Source: Alphaproteobacteria bacterium
Lineage (GTDB): Bacteria > Pseudomonadota > Alphaproteobacteria > M2410
Direction of reading: 5' to 3'
DNA: 64,000 nucleotides
Assembly (NCBI GenBank): GCA_030614785.1
Contig: JAUWTJ010000001.1
Location: 1-64,000 of the forward strand
Both the position numbers and the translations under genes were made by a program. Shown here one piece after another: positions 9,443 through 19,129 of this stretch (positions are counted from its first letter, which is position 1; each line of letters starts with the position of its first letter). The notes under the pieces are model-generated. The model saw only the letters and a program-made list of their open reading frames with translations, searched no databases and was not told the DNA's origin.

Positions 9443-12241
9443 ATGTCTAACAAGTTAACCAAGCGGGTCCTGTCCTGCGCTGTTGCGAGCTCTGCGCTCA
9501 TAACGGCAATCGGGGCCTTCACGCCGGCTATGGCGCAGATTGAGGAAATCATTGTGACCTCGCAAAAGCGAGAGCAGTCGATCCAGTCAATCCCGATTTC
9601 GGTGACCGCATTTGATGCGTCCGCACTGGAATCAAAGCAGATCGACAGTTTTTCCGATCTGCAATTCAACACACCAAACGTAACCTTCTCGAAGACCAAC
9701 TTCACCGGATCAAACTTCTCGATCCGCGGTATTGGTTCTGCTGCTGTTGCAGCATCGGGTGATGGCGGCGTTGGTATCCATATCAATGATGCGCCAATGA
9801 GAACTGCGGCGTTGTTCGAAACTGAATATTTCGATCTCGAACGTCTGGAAATTCTTCGTGGCCCACAGGGCACCCTGTTTGGTCGCAATGCGACCGGCGG
9901 CGTGGTCAACATGATCACCAAGAAGCCAACGCAAGAGTTTGAACTCGGAACCACTATCTCGGTTGCTAACTACAATCACCGGAAAATCAGCGGCGTGCTG
10001 AATATTCCTCTGGGCGACAATCTGGCTGTTCGGTTTGCCGGCCTTGACCTGACACGGGACGGTTATACCGAAAACACTTACACCGGAAATGATATCGATG
10101 GCCGCGATCAATATGCTGTTCGTGGATCCTTGCGCTGGACACCCGGCGATGCGACCACTATCGACTTCATGTATTCCTATTTTGATGAAACGTCCACGCG
10201 GTCACGGACGTCCAAGCAAATGTGCCACCGGGATCCAACTGCCATCCTCGGCTGTCTGCCTGACAAGCTGGATTTTGAAACCACAAACCAGTGGTCGACA
10301 CTTGGCGGTATCCTCAGTTCCGAGGAAGTCCTTGGCCCACTCCTTGGCTGGGGTTCAATCTTTGCTGATCCGGACGGCGCAAGTGGTTCGATCAACCCGA
10401 GAGACCTTCGCAAGGTCTCCACAGACTTCGAGCCGGAATATGATTCCGACGAGACGCTCTGGACACTCCAGCTGGAACGTCAGTTTGACAACCATACCCT
10501 GACCATTTTGGGCAGCCAAAAGACAGCAGGCAGTGGCACGCGGACTGACTATAACTGGGCTGTCAATGATCCTTTAGCCAAGGACCTTGAAGCCAACTTG
10601 ATCGCTGCCGGTTTCCCGATCATTGCGGGCTTGTACGCAAACGGGGTTCCAACATCTGTGATTACGGATACTGATACAGGTCTTATCGGTGGTAACTACA
10701 CAACATCCCCGCGTCCTGACGGATATGACTGGTCCGGTGGTGAGAGCGAGCAGTGGACGGCTGAAGTCCGGTTGGCTTCAGATTTGGACGGCAGCATTAA
10801 CTATCTCATTGGTGGTCTGATGATGCACACGGAAAGCGCTGGCTCCTACTACGTTGTTGCCAGTTCGCTTGACTACGCTTCGCTCGTTCTGGGTTCAGGT
10901 GCCGTCTTTGATGGCGTTGGGCTCATGACACCCTATTACGAAAATGAAACCAGGGTGAATGAGCTGGATGCATGGGCGATCTTTGGTGAAGCCTATTTTG
11001 AGGTCAATGACGAGTTCAAGATCACTGCGGGTATTCGTGTGAACGATGACGAAAAGACAGTGTCTGATCGTCAAACTCTGCTTTCGCAAGGCATTGCGTT
11101 TCTCAATACTACTGACAATCCGCAACCGATCAGTGAGGTCGCCTTCCCTTACCACGAGGACACAAATCAGTGGCAGGAAGTAACCGGTCGCCTGTTGTTC
11201 GAGTGGACACCTGATCTTGGCCGTACGGACGACACCTTGATCTACGCATCCTACTCGCGTGGCTACAAGGGTGGCGGGTTTAACCCGGCATCTTCCTCCG
11301 GTGCCATACCGCTGACCTTCGATCCGGAGTTCATCAATGCCTTTGAAGTTGGCATGAAGAACACCATGATGGACAATACCTTGACAGCCAATTTCACGGC
11401 CTTCCGGTATGATTACGAAGGTTATCAGGTCTCCAAAATTGTTGACCGGTCTTCGCTCAATGAAAACATTGATGCGGAAATCTGGGGCCTTGAAGCAGAG
11501 TTCGTCTATGCTCCAAACGAGAAATGGGCGTCCAATCTGACCATGTCCTACCTCAACACAGAGATCGGTGATGCAGAATCAATCGATCCTCGCGATCCGA
11601 CAAACAATCTGCCGGGTTATCTGTTGGTCAAGGATCTGTCCAATGCGTCGCATTGTGTTCTTGATCCAGGGGCCATGGATATTGCGGTTGCTACCGGCAT
11701 CATTAGCGCCACTGCACCTGCAGCACTCTTCTTCCAGACACCAATTCCAGGTCTTGCATCTAACGGCACCATGACCACTTGTGCAGGTTTGCAATCTGTA
11801 ATCGATGCGCTTGAAGGCTCAGGTGCTCCTGGCTGGATCGATAGTGAAGCTACAATCACTGGCGGTAACGCTGCGAACCTCAAAGGCAACGCTCTGAACA
11901 ATTCTCCAGAGTGGAGCTTCAATGTCGGTTCTCAACGGACGTTCTTCTATGATAACGGTTATGCTCTTACAGCGCGTCTTGATTACTACAAGCAAGCCGA
12001 GATGTACGGACGTATCTATAACCGTGCTGTCGACAAGATCGATAGCTGGGGCCAGCTGAACCTTTCAGCAACCCTGGTATCACCGGAGCAAAACTGGGAG
12101 ATGAAAGCTTTCGTCCAAAACGTTCTGGATGATGACAACATCACCGGGCATTACTTCACAGATGCTTCATCAGGTAACTTTACCAACGTCTTTATCCTCG
12201 AACCTCGTCTGTATGGTCTGACCATTACGAACAAGTTCTAG
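9443..12241 (+). CDS. TonB-dependent receptor, tandem paralog 1
   Basis: 932 aa; signal peptide ending AMAQ; IEEIIVTSQKREQSIQSIPISVTAF TonB box/plug; C-terminal LYGLTITNKF. Confidence 0.95.
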   Translation: MSNKLTKRVLSCAVASSALITAIGAFTPAMAQIEEIIVTSQKREQSIQSIPISVTAFDASALESKQIDSFSDLQFNTPNVTFSKTNFTGSNFSIRGIGSAAVAASGDGGVGIHINDAPMRTAALFETEYFDLERLEILRGPQGTLFGRNATGGVVNMITKKPTQEFELGTTISVANYNHRKISGVLNIPLGDNLAVRFAGLDLTRDGYTENTYTGNDIDGRDQYAVRGSLRWTPGDATTIDFMYSYFDETSTRSRTSKQMCHRDPTAILGCLPDKLDFETTNQWSTLGGILSSEEVLGPLLGWGSIFADPDGASGSINPRDLRKVSTDFEPEYDSDETLWTLQLERQFDNHTLTILGSQKTAGSGTRTDYNWAVNDPLAKDLEANLIAAGFPIIAGLYANGVPTSVITDTDTGLIGGNYTTSPRPDGYDWSGGESEQWTAEVRLASDLDGSINYLIGGLMMHTESAGSYYVVASSLDYASLVLGSGAVFDGVGLMTPYYENETRVNELDAWAIFGEAYFEVNDEFKITAGIRVNDDEKTVSDRQTLLSQGIAFLNTTDNPQPISEVAFPYHEDTNQWQEVTGRLLFEWTPDLGRTDDTLIYASYSRGYKGGGFNPASSSGAIPLTFDPEFINAFEVGMKNTMMDNTLTANFTAFRYDYEGYQVSKIVDRSSLNENIDAEIWGLEAEFVYAPNEKWASNLTMSYLNTEIGDAESIDPRDPTNNLPGYLLVKDLSNASHCVLDPGAMDIAVATGIISATAPAALFFQTPIPGLASNGTMTTCAGLQSVIDALEGSGAPGWIDSEATITGGNAANLKGNALNNSPEWSFNVGSQRTFFYDNGYALTARLDYYKQAEMYGRIYNRAVDKIDSWGQLNLSATLVSPEQNWEMKAFVQNVLDDDNITGHYFTDASSGNFTNVFILEPRLYGLTITNKF

Positions 12242-12266
12242 ATCAAAAGACAAGATCTCGACATGA

Positions 12267-12300
12267 CCCCCGGGAAGCGGAAGCTTCCCGGGGGTTTTTT
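12267..12300 (+). terminator. Rho-independent terminator after receptor 1 (12-bp stem, GGAA loop)
   Basis: CCCCCGGGAAGC-GGAA-GCTTCCCGGGGG then TTTTTT. Confidence 0.95.
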
Positions 12301-12667
12301 GTTGGCCTACGCCCCTCGCCCGATCTCTCATGACCGTGTCCCTTTTTTAGCGCAGAAAACTATCGCCTGAGCCAGCCCTCGATCGCGCAACAGGCATTCT
12401 GATGAGACGGTTCTTTAGAGTTACTAAAAACCATTCCGGATGTGACATCACAGGACTGGGCTCCTACGCTCAAAGCACGAGATTCGATTCAGGCATGGCA
12501 TCCCTTCCAGACCCACTATCTCGGCCAGCAGCATCTTCAACTCCCTGGTCTTGACACCAGGAATCCTCGGCATCCTTACCTGCAACGCACATCCGTTTAC
12601 CGAAATAATGCATCGCGCGCACCGAAGCGGGAGCCGCGCCCAGGCTCCTTCCACGGCCTGACAATAC

Positions 12668-12743
12668 ATTACTCTGTAAAGAGAATAACTATTATTAACC
12701 GCACCACCCTCCAACGCGCCAACGTGCTATTACTCTGTAAAGA
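12668..12743. repeat. Direct repeat ATTACTCTGTAAAGA x2 (12668..12682 and 12729..12743)
   Basis: 15-nt exact copies 61 nt apart, each with the TTAC-TCT-GTAA dyad. Confidence 0.85.
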
Positions 12744-12768
12744 AACTAAGTTTCATTACATTGGTGCT

Positions 12769-12782
12769 TTTTCAGCAACGCC
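12769..12782 (+). promoter_or_regulatory. Conserved element TTTTCAGCAACGCC upstream of receptor 2
   Basis: Same motif and spacing as at receptors 1 and 3. Confidence 0.6.
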
Positions 12783-12937
12783 AAACCGATTAATCCCCTC
12801 CCCTCAAACCTGCAGACTTCACGCCCAATAACTCCCATGCTAACTAACATGCGACGCCGTGCGACTTCATGAGGGATACGCGGGGCAGCAAGTCAGGTTC
12901 TTTAAGCCATCTGGGCTGAACACTTAGGGAGACAAAC

Positions 12938-15724
12938 ATGTCTAACAAGTTAACCAAGCGGGTCCTGTCCTGCGCTGTTGCGAGCTCAGCGCTCATAGCG
13001 GCAATCGAGGCCTTTACGCCAGCTATGGCGCAGATTGACGAAATCATTGTGACCTCGCAGAAGCGCGAGCAATCGATCCAGTCAATCCCAATCTCGGTGA
13101 CCGCATTTGATGCATCCGCACTGGAATCAAAGCAGATCGATAGCTTCTCGGATCTGCAATTCAACACACCAAACGTAACCTTCTCGAAGACCAACTTCAC
13201 CAGTTCGAACTTCTCGATCCGCGGTATTGGTTCTGCTGCTGTTGCAGCGTCGGGCGATGGCGGCGTTGGTATCCATATCAACGATGCGCCGATGAGAGAT
13301 GCGGCGCTTTTCGAAACTGAATATTTCGACATCGAACGTCTGGAAATTCTTCGTGGCCCACAGGGCACCCTGTTTGGTCGGAACGCGACCGGCGGTGTGG
13401 TCAACATGATCACCAAGAAACCAACGGACGAGTTTGAACTTCAAACATCCATGGCGATCGGTAATTATAACCACCAGAAGATCAGCGCCATTATCAACCT
13501 TCCGCTGACCGATAACCTGGCGATCCGTCTGGCAGGTCTTGATCTGACACGGGACGGTTACACCGAAAACATCAATACCGGCACCAATATCGATGGCCGC
13601 GATCAATATGCTGTTCGGGGATCGATCCGCTGGACACCGGGCGATGCGACCACTATCGACTTCATGTATTCCTATTTTGATGAAGAATCCAATCGCTCAC
13701 GGGTTTCCAAGCAAATGTGTCACCGGGATCCGACTGCCATTCTTGGCTGTCTACCCGACAAACTGGCCTTTGAAACCACCAATGGCTGGGCATCACTTGG
13801 CGGCATCCTGTCATCCGATGAAGTTCTCGGGGCGACACTGGGTTGGGGTTCAATCTTCATTGATCCTGATGCCTACGCCGGTTCAATAAATCCATCAGAC
13901 CTTCGCAAGGCCAACATGGACTTTGATCCGACCTACGCTGCTAACGAAAAGCTCTGGACACTTCAGCTTGAGCGTAGATTTGATGCTCATACACTGACAC
14001 TTCTGGGCAGCATGAAGGAATCCAGCAGCCGGACCTTTACCGACTACAATCAGGCCGTAAATGCTCCTCTTGGCTTCGATCCGTCAGCTACCTTCGCTGG
14101 AATAGGCTGGGCGACTGATGCCGCTCTCTACGCCCCGGGAATTCCGATCTCCAAAATTACGGACTCGGACTCAGGTATCGTGGGTGGCAACATCAAGAGT
14201 TATAGTGATGTGCCGGATGCCTATGACCAATCCGGTGGTGAAGGTGAGCAGTGGACGTTTGAGGCCCGGATGGCCTCTGAACTCGACGGCAGCATCAACT
14301 ACCTCATCGGTGGTTTGATGATGCATACAGAAGGTTCTGTTTCCTACCATGTTGTCGCCAGCTCACTTGACTATGCTGCACTTGTCTTGACCGGTGCCGA
14401 TGGCTTTGGTCTTTTGACGCCGTATTATGAGAACGAGACAGACGTCAATGAGTTGGACGCATGGGCGGTCTTTGGTGAAGCCTATTTTCAAGTCAATGAC
14501 GAGTTCAAGATCACGGCCGGTCTCCGTCTCAATAACGATGAGAAAACAGTATCTGATCGCGTAACCCTGCTGACAAGTGGTTTTACCGCACTCGTTAGTG
14601 ACGACTCCATCCCCAAGTCGCTCGCACCGGCATACCATAAGGACACCAGTGACTGGCAGGAAGTAACCGGTCGTCTGTTGTTTGAATGGACACCTGAGCT
14701 TGGCGGGACGGACGACACGTTGATCTATGCATCCTACTCGCGTGGCTACAAGGGTGGCGGGTTCAACCCACCATCCGCCTCTGGCGCAATCCCGCTGACC
14801 TTCGATCCGGAGTTCATCAATGCCTTCGAAATTGGCATGAAGAACACCATGATGGACAATACAATGACGGCTAACTTCACAGCCTTCAGGTATGACTATG
14901 AAGGGTTCCAGGTTTCAAAAATTGTTGATCGGTCTTCATTCAATGAAAACATCGATGCGGAGATTTGGGGTCTCGAAGCAGAATTTCTCTACCAGCCAAA
15001 CGAGAGATGGACCACCAATCTGACGGCTTCGCTCCTTAATACAGAGATCACAGATGCACAAACGATTGATCCTCGAGATCCTACCAATGGCCTTGCCGGA
15101 TACATCCTGATCAAGGATCTCTCAAACGCATCAAACTGTGTTGTTGATCCTGGAGCAATGGACCTTGCCACCGTTGTTCAACCATACCTTATCGGTGCTG
15201 GCGCTCTGCCATTCGGGACGACAGCAATCCCGGGCTTGGCCTCTGAAGGCGCAATGACAACCTGTGCTGGTCTTCAGGCAGCGATCGACTTCTATGACGG
15301 CACTCTGCCTGCAGGCTGGGTCGCAGGTGAAGCGACCATTACCGACGGCAACAAGGTGGATCTGAGCGGCAACTCTCTGCAGAACTCTCCTGAATGGAGT
15401 TTCAATATCGGAACCCAAAGGACGTTCTTTTACGATAGTGGTTATACCTTTACGGCGCGCGTTGACTACTTCAAACAAGCCGAAATGTACGCTCGTATCT
15501 ACAATCGTGCTGTCGACAAGATCGACTCCTGGGGCATGCTGAACCTTTCAGCAACCATCGCGTCTCCGGATCAGGACTGGGAAATGAAGGCATTTATCCA
15601 GAACGTTCTGGATGATGACAACATCACCGGGCATTACTTCACCGATGCTTCGTCCGGTAACTTTACCAACATCTTCGTCCTTGAACCGCGCCTCTATGGT
15701 CTGACCATTACCGCCAGGTTCTAG
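12938..15724 (+). CDS. TonB-dependent receptor, tandem paralog 2
   Basis: 928 aa, near-identical N-terminus/plug to 9443..12241. Confidence 0.95.
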   Translation: MSNKLTKRVLSCAVASSALIAAIEAFTPAMAQIDEIIVTSQKREQSIQSIPISVTAFDASALESKQIDSFSDLQFNTPNVTFSKTNFTSSNFSIRGIGSAAVAASGDGGVGIHINDAPMRDAALFETEYFDIERLEILRGPQGTLFGRNATGGVVNMITKKPTDEFELQTSMAIGNYNHQKISAIINLPLTDNLAIRLAGLDLTRDGYTENINTGTNIDGRDQYAVRGSIRWTPGDATTIDFMYSYFDEESNRSRVSKQMCHRDPTAILGCLPDKLAFETTNGWASLGGILSSDEVLGATLGWGSIFIDPDAYAGSINPSDLRKANMDFDPTYAANEKLWTLQLERRFDAHTLTLLGSMKESSSRTFTDYNQAVNAPLGFDPSATFAGIGWATDAALYAPGIPISKITDSDSGIVGGNIKSYSDVPDAYDQSGGEGEQWTFEARMASELDGSINYLIGGLMMHTEGSVSYHVVASSLDYAALVLTGADGFGLLTPYYENETDVNELDAWAVFGEAYFQVNDEFKITAGLRLNNDEKTVSDRVTLLTSGFTALVSDDSIPKSLAPAYHKDTSDWQEVTGRLLFEWTPELGGTDDTLIYASYSRGYKGGGFNPPSASGAIPLTFDPEFINAFEIGMKNTMMDNTMTANFTAFRYDYEGFQVSKIVDRSSFNENIDAEIWGLEAEFLYQPNERWTTNLTASLLNTEITDAQTIDPRDPTNGLAGYILIKDLSNASNCVVDPGAMDLATVVQPYLIGAGALPFGTTAIPGLASEGAMTTCAGLQAAIDFYDGTLPAGWVAGEATITDGNKVDLSGNSLQNSPEWSFNIGTQRTFFYDSGYTFTARVDYFKQAEMYARIYNRAVDKIDSWGMLNLSATIASPDQDWEMKAFIQNVLDDDNITGHYFTDASSGNFTNIFVLEPRLYGLTITARF

Positions 15725-15749
15725 AACAAAAGACAAGATCTCGACATGA

Positions 15750-15783
15750 CCCCCGGGAAGCTTCCGCTTCCCGGGGGTTTTTT
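15750..15783 (+). terminator. Rho-independent terminator after receptor 2 (same 12-bp stem, inverted loop TTCC)
   Basis: CCCCCGGGAAGC-TTCC-GCTTCCCGGGGG then TTTTTT; hairpin is the exact reverse complement of the receptor 1 hairpin. Confidence 0.95.
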
Positions 15784-15921
15784 ATTGAGGAGCGCAATAC
15801 GTGATTCGGCCTCCCATGCCCGCGCCAAACTTTTCCCGGATTGTGTGTCGTTGCAAGGACAAGGCCTTTGATCACGAAAACGTGTTCCGTGCTCACACTT
15901 CGATCACGGGACCGTGGTCCC

Positions 15922-15935
15922 ATTTCAGCAACGCC
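15922..15935 (+). promoter_or_regulatory. Conserved element ATTTCAGCAACGCC upstream of receptor 3
   Basis: Same 13-nt core and spacing as receptors 1 and 2. Confidence 0.6.
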
Positions 15936-16091
15936 TTCGCTCTATCTGATGGCCACCTCCTTTAACTGGTTTCAAGTCATCAAATAGCGGTGCTAGCCTC
16001 CCTCGCAGCGTCTTTTGCTTTGTGAGAAGCATTTTTGACAGCAAGTTACGGATACATTTTCTTCGGACTGAATTCTTAAGGGGAGACAGAT

Positions 16092-18986
16092 ATGTCTAAC
16101 AAGTTAACCAGACGGGTCCTATCCTGCGCTGTTGCGAGCTCTGCGCTCATAACGGCAATCGGAGCCCTGACGCCAGCTATGGCGCAAATTGAGGAAATCA
16201 TTGTGACCTCGCAAAAGCGAGAGCAATCGATCCAGTCAATCCCGATCTCGGTGACCGCATTTGATGCGTCCGCACTGGAATCAAAGCAGATCGACAGTTT
16301 TTCTGATCTGCAATTCAACACACCAAACGTGACCTTCTCGAAGACCAACTTCACCGGATCAAACTTCACGATCCGCGGTATTGGTTCTGCTGCTATTGCA
16401 GCGTCGGGTGATGGCGGCGTTGGTATCCATGTCAATGATGCGCCGATGAAGACTGCGGCTTTGTTCGAAACCGAATATTTCGATATCGAACGTCTGGAAA
16501 TCCTTCGTGGTCCACAGGGCACGCTGTTTGGTCGGAACGCGACCGGCGGCGTGGTCAACATGATCACCGCGAAGCCGACAGACAAGTTTGAACTTCAAAC
16601 ATCCATATCAATCGGCAATTATGATCACCAGAAGATCAGTGCTGTTATCAACCTTCCGCTTGGTGACAACTTCGGCATTCGTCTTGCTGGTCTGGACCTG
16701 ACGCGCAGTGGTTACACTGAGAATATCCATACCGGCAATGACGTCGATGGCCGCGATCAATATGCGGTTCGTGGATCGATCCGCTGGACACCGGGCGATG
16801 CGACCACCATCGACTTCATGTACTCCTACTACGATGAAGAGTCCAACCGGTCACGGACCACCAAGCAATTGTGTCACCGTGATCCGACCGCGATCCTTGG
16901 CTGTCTGCCCGACAAACTGGCCTTTGAAACCACAAATGGCTGGGCAACACTCGGTGGCATCCTGACATCGGACGAAATTCTGCAAGGGCAAACACACAAC
17001 CTTGGACTGGGCTCGATCTTCGCCGATCCCGATGCCTATGCCGGCGCAGTCAACCCGAGAGATCTTCGCAAGGTCGCTGCGGATTTTGAACCGGAATATG
17101 CGTCCGACGAGAAACTCTGGACGCTCCAGTATCAGCGTGAATTTGACGCGCACACGCTGACCCTGGTGGGCAGCCAAAAAGAAGCACGCAGCCGGACTTT
17201 CACCGACTATAACTGGGCTGTTAATGCTCCTTTCGCCAAGGATCCATTTACGGTTCTGACCGCTGCCGGACTTCCAATCGATGCTGCACTTTATGCCAGT
17301 GGAATTCCTATTTCCAAGGTAACGGATGCATCAACCGGTATCCTGGGCGGCAACATCAAGAGTTTCGACAGCCAGCCGGATGCATACGACCAATCCGGTG
17401 GCAGTAGCGAGCAGTGGACATTTGAAGCCCGGTTGGCTTCGGATCTTGACGGCAGTATCAACTACCTCATCGGCGGGCTGCTAATGCACACCGAGAGCGA
17501 GGGCGAATATAACGTTATTGCCAGTTCGCTTGACTATGCGTCGCTAGCTCTGGCAGCCAACGGTGTTCAGGCGGGCACGAATGACTTTCTGAACGCTCCC
17601 CTGGAGTTCGGCGATGTAGGATATGTCACTTTCCTGGCAAATCCCAGTGATGGCATTGGTCTTATGACACCCTATTTCGTCAACGGGACCTTTGCCAATG
17701 AGCTGGATGCATGGGGGATCTTTGGTGAGGCCTATTTTGAGGTCAACGATGAGTTCAAGATCACAGCCGGTATCCGTGTCAACGACGATGAGAAGACCGT
17801 TCTTGATCGCAACACCTTGCTCGCAAGCGGTGTGGTTCCGATCAGTGATGATGACACCATTGCCGCAACTCTCAGTGCTTCGCCACCCGTACCGGCGTTT
17901 CACCAGGACACCAATCAGTGGCAGGAAGTAACCGGTCGTCTGCTGTTCGAATGGACGCCAGATCTTGGCCGCACGGACGACACGCTGATTTATGCGTCTT
18001 ACTCGCGTGGCTACAAGGGCGGCGGTTTCAATCCACCGGCTCCCTTTGGTGATACTCCGCTTACTTTCGATCCGGAGTTCATCAATGCCTTCGAAATTGG
18101 CATGAAGAACACCATGATGAACAATACATTGACGGCGAACTTCACGGCCTTCACGTATGACTATGAAGGGTTCCAGGTTTCCAAGATTGTTAATCGGACT
18201 GCGCAAAATGAGAACATTGATGCGAAGATCTGGGGTCTTGAAGCCGAATTCGTCTACTCGCCGAGTGAAAGATGGCTCTCCAATCTGACGGTCTCGTTCC
18301 TCGATACCGAGATCACGGACGCTGACTCAGTTGATGGCCGTGATCCAACTGATGGTCTTGCCGGCTATATCCTGATCAAGGACCTCTCGAATGCTTCGAA
18401 CTGTGTGTTTGATCCAGGTGCAATGGATATCGCAACGGCTACCGCATTCATCACGGGGGCTGGCGCGTTACCATTCGGAACGACAGTAGTTCCGGGTCTT
18501 CCCTCTGCCGGTGCGTTTACGACTTGTGACGGTGTTCAGTCGGCAATCGACTTCTTTGACGGCACCGCGCCTCTTGGCTGGACCGTTGGTGAAGCAGAAA
18601 TTACCAGTGGTAATGCTCATGATCTCAGCGGCAACTCGCTGCAGAACTCACCTGAATGGAGTTTCAACATCGGGTCCCAGAGAACGTTCTTCTACGACAG
18701 TGGATACGAACTTACGGCCCGCGTTGATTACTACAAGCAAGGTGAAATGTTTGCCCGTATCTACAACAAGCCGATCGACAAGATCGACTCATGGGGCATG
18801 CTGAACCTGTCAGCCACACTGGTCTCACCGGAGCAAAACTGGGAGATGAAAGCCTTCGTCCAGAACGTTATGGATGACGACAACATCACCGGACACTACT
18901 TTACTGATCCGTCATCCGGTAACTTTACCAACGTATTTGTCCTTGAGCCTCGCCTCTATGGACTGACGATCACGAACAAGTTCTAG
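16092..18986 (+). CDS. TonB-dependent receptor, tandem paralog 3
   Basis: 964 aa, near-identical N-terminus/plug to the two preceding receptors. Confidence 0.95.
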   Translation: MSNKLTRRVLSCAVASSALITAIGALTPAMAQIEEIIVTSQKREQSIQSIPISVTAFDASALESKQIDSFSDLQFNTPNVTFSKTNFTGSNFTIRGIGSAAIAASGDGGVGIHVNDAPMKTAALFETEYFDIERLEILRGPQGTLFGRNATGGVVNMITAKPTDKFELQTSISIGNYDHQKISAVINLPLGDNFGIRLAGLDLTRSGYTENIHTGNDVDGRDQYAVRGSIRWTPGDATTIDFMYSYYDEESNRSRTTKQLCHRDPTAILGCLPDKLAFETTNGWATLGGILTSDEILQGQTHNLGLGSIFADPDAYAGAVNPRDLRKVAADFEPEYASDEKLWTLQYQREFDAHTLTLVGSQKEARSRTFTDYNWAVNAPFAKDPFTVLTAAGLPIDAALYASGIPISKVTDASTGILGGNIKSFDSQPDAYDQSGGSSEQWTFEARLASDLDGSINYLIGGLLMHTESEGEYNVIASSLDYASLALAANGVQAGTNDFLNAPLEFGDVGYVTFLANPSDGIGLMTPYFVNGTFANELDAWGIFGEAYFEVNDEFKITAGIRVNDDEKTVLDRNTLLASGVVPISDDDTIAATLSASPPVPAFHQDTNQWQEVTGRLLFEWTPDLGRTDDTLIYASYSRGYKGGGFNPPAPFGDTPLTFDPEFINAFEIGMKNTMMNNTLTANFTAFTYDYEGFQVSKIVNRTAQNENIDAKIWGLEAEFVYSPSERWLSNLTVSFLDTEITDADSVDGRDPTDGLAGYILIKDLSNASNCVFDPGAMDIATATAFITGAGALPFGTTVVPGLPSAGAFTTCDGVQSAIDFFDGTAPLGWTVGEAEITSGNAHDLSGNSLQNSPEWSFNIGSQRTFFYDSGYELTARVDYYKQGEMFARIYNKPIDKIDSWGMLNLSATLVSPEQNWEMKAFVQNVMDDDNITGHYFTDPSSGNFTNVFVLEPRLYGLTITNKF

Positions 18987-19011
18987 ATCAAAAGACAAGA
19001 TCTCGACATGA

Positions 19012-19045
19012 CCCCCGGGAAGCGGAAGCTTCCCGGGGGCTTTTT
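19012..19045 (+). terminator. Rho-independent terminator after receptor 3 (GGAA loop)
   Basis: CCCCCGGGAAGC-GGAA-GCTTCCCGGGGG then CTTTTT. Confidence 0.93.
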
Positions 19046-19070
19046 GTTGGTTGATCGCCCGTTAGAACAT

Positions 19071-19105
19071 AAAAAAGCCCGGGAGCCCTTGCAAGGGCTC
19101 CCGGG
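19071..19105 (-). terminator. Terminator of the TadE/TadG cluster (perfect 28-nt palindrome)
   Basis: CCCGGGAGCCCTTGCAAGGGCTCCCGGG flanked by AAAAAA on the plus strand, i.e. a U-tract for minus transcription. Confidence 0.9.
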
Positions 19106-19129
19106 GTATAGATCGAAGATCACCGCAAA

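Noticed and set aside
12442-12831. Plus- and minus-strand ORFs in the spacer between receptors 1 and 2
   Set aside because: Low-complexity translations, no recognisable motifs, no convincing SD; treated as non-coding spacer.
9443-18986. Tandem receptors as a mobile element or phage-derived array
   Set aside because: No transposase, integrase, terminal inverted repeats or target-site duplications seen; the unit fits ordinary tandem gene duplication.
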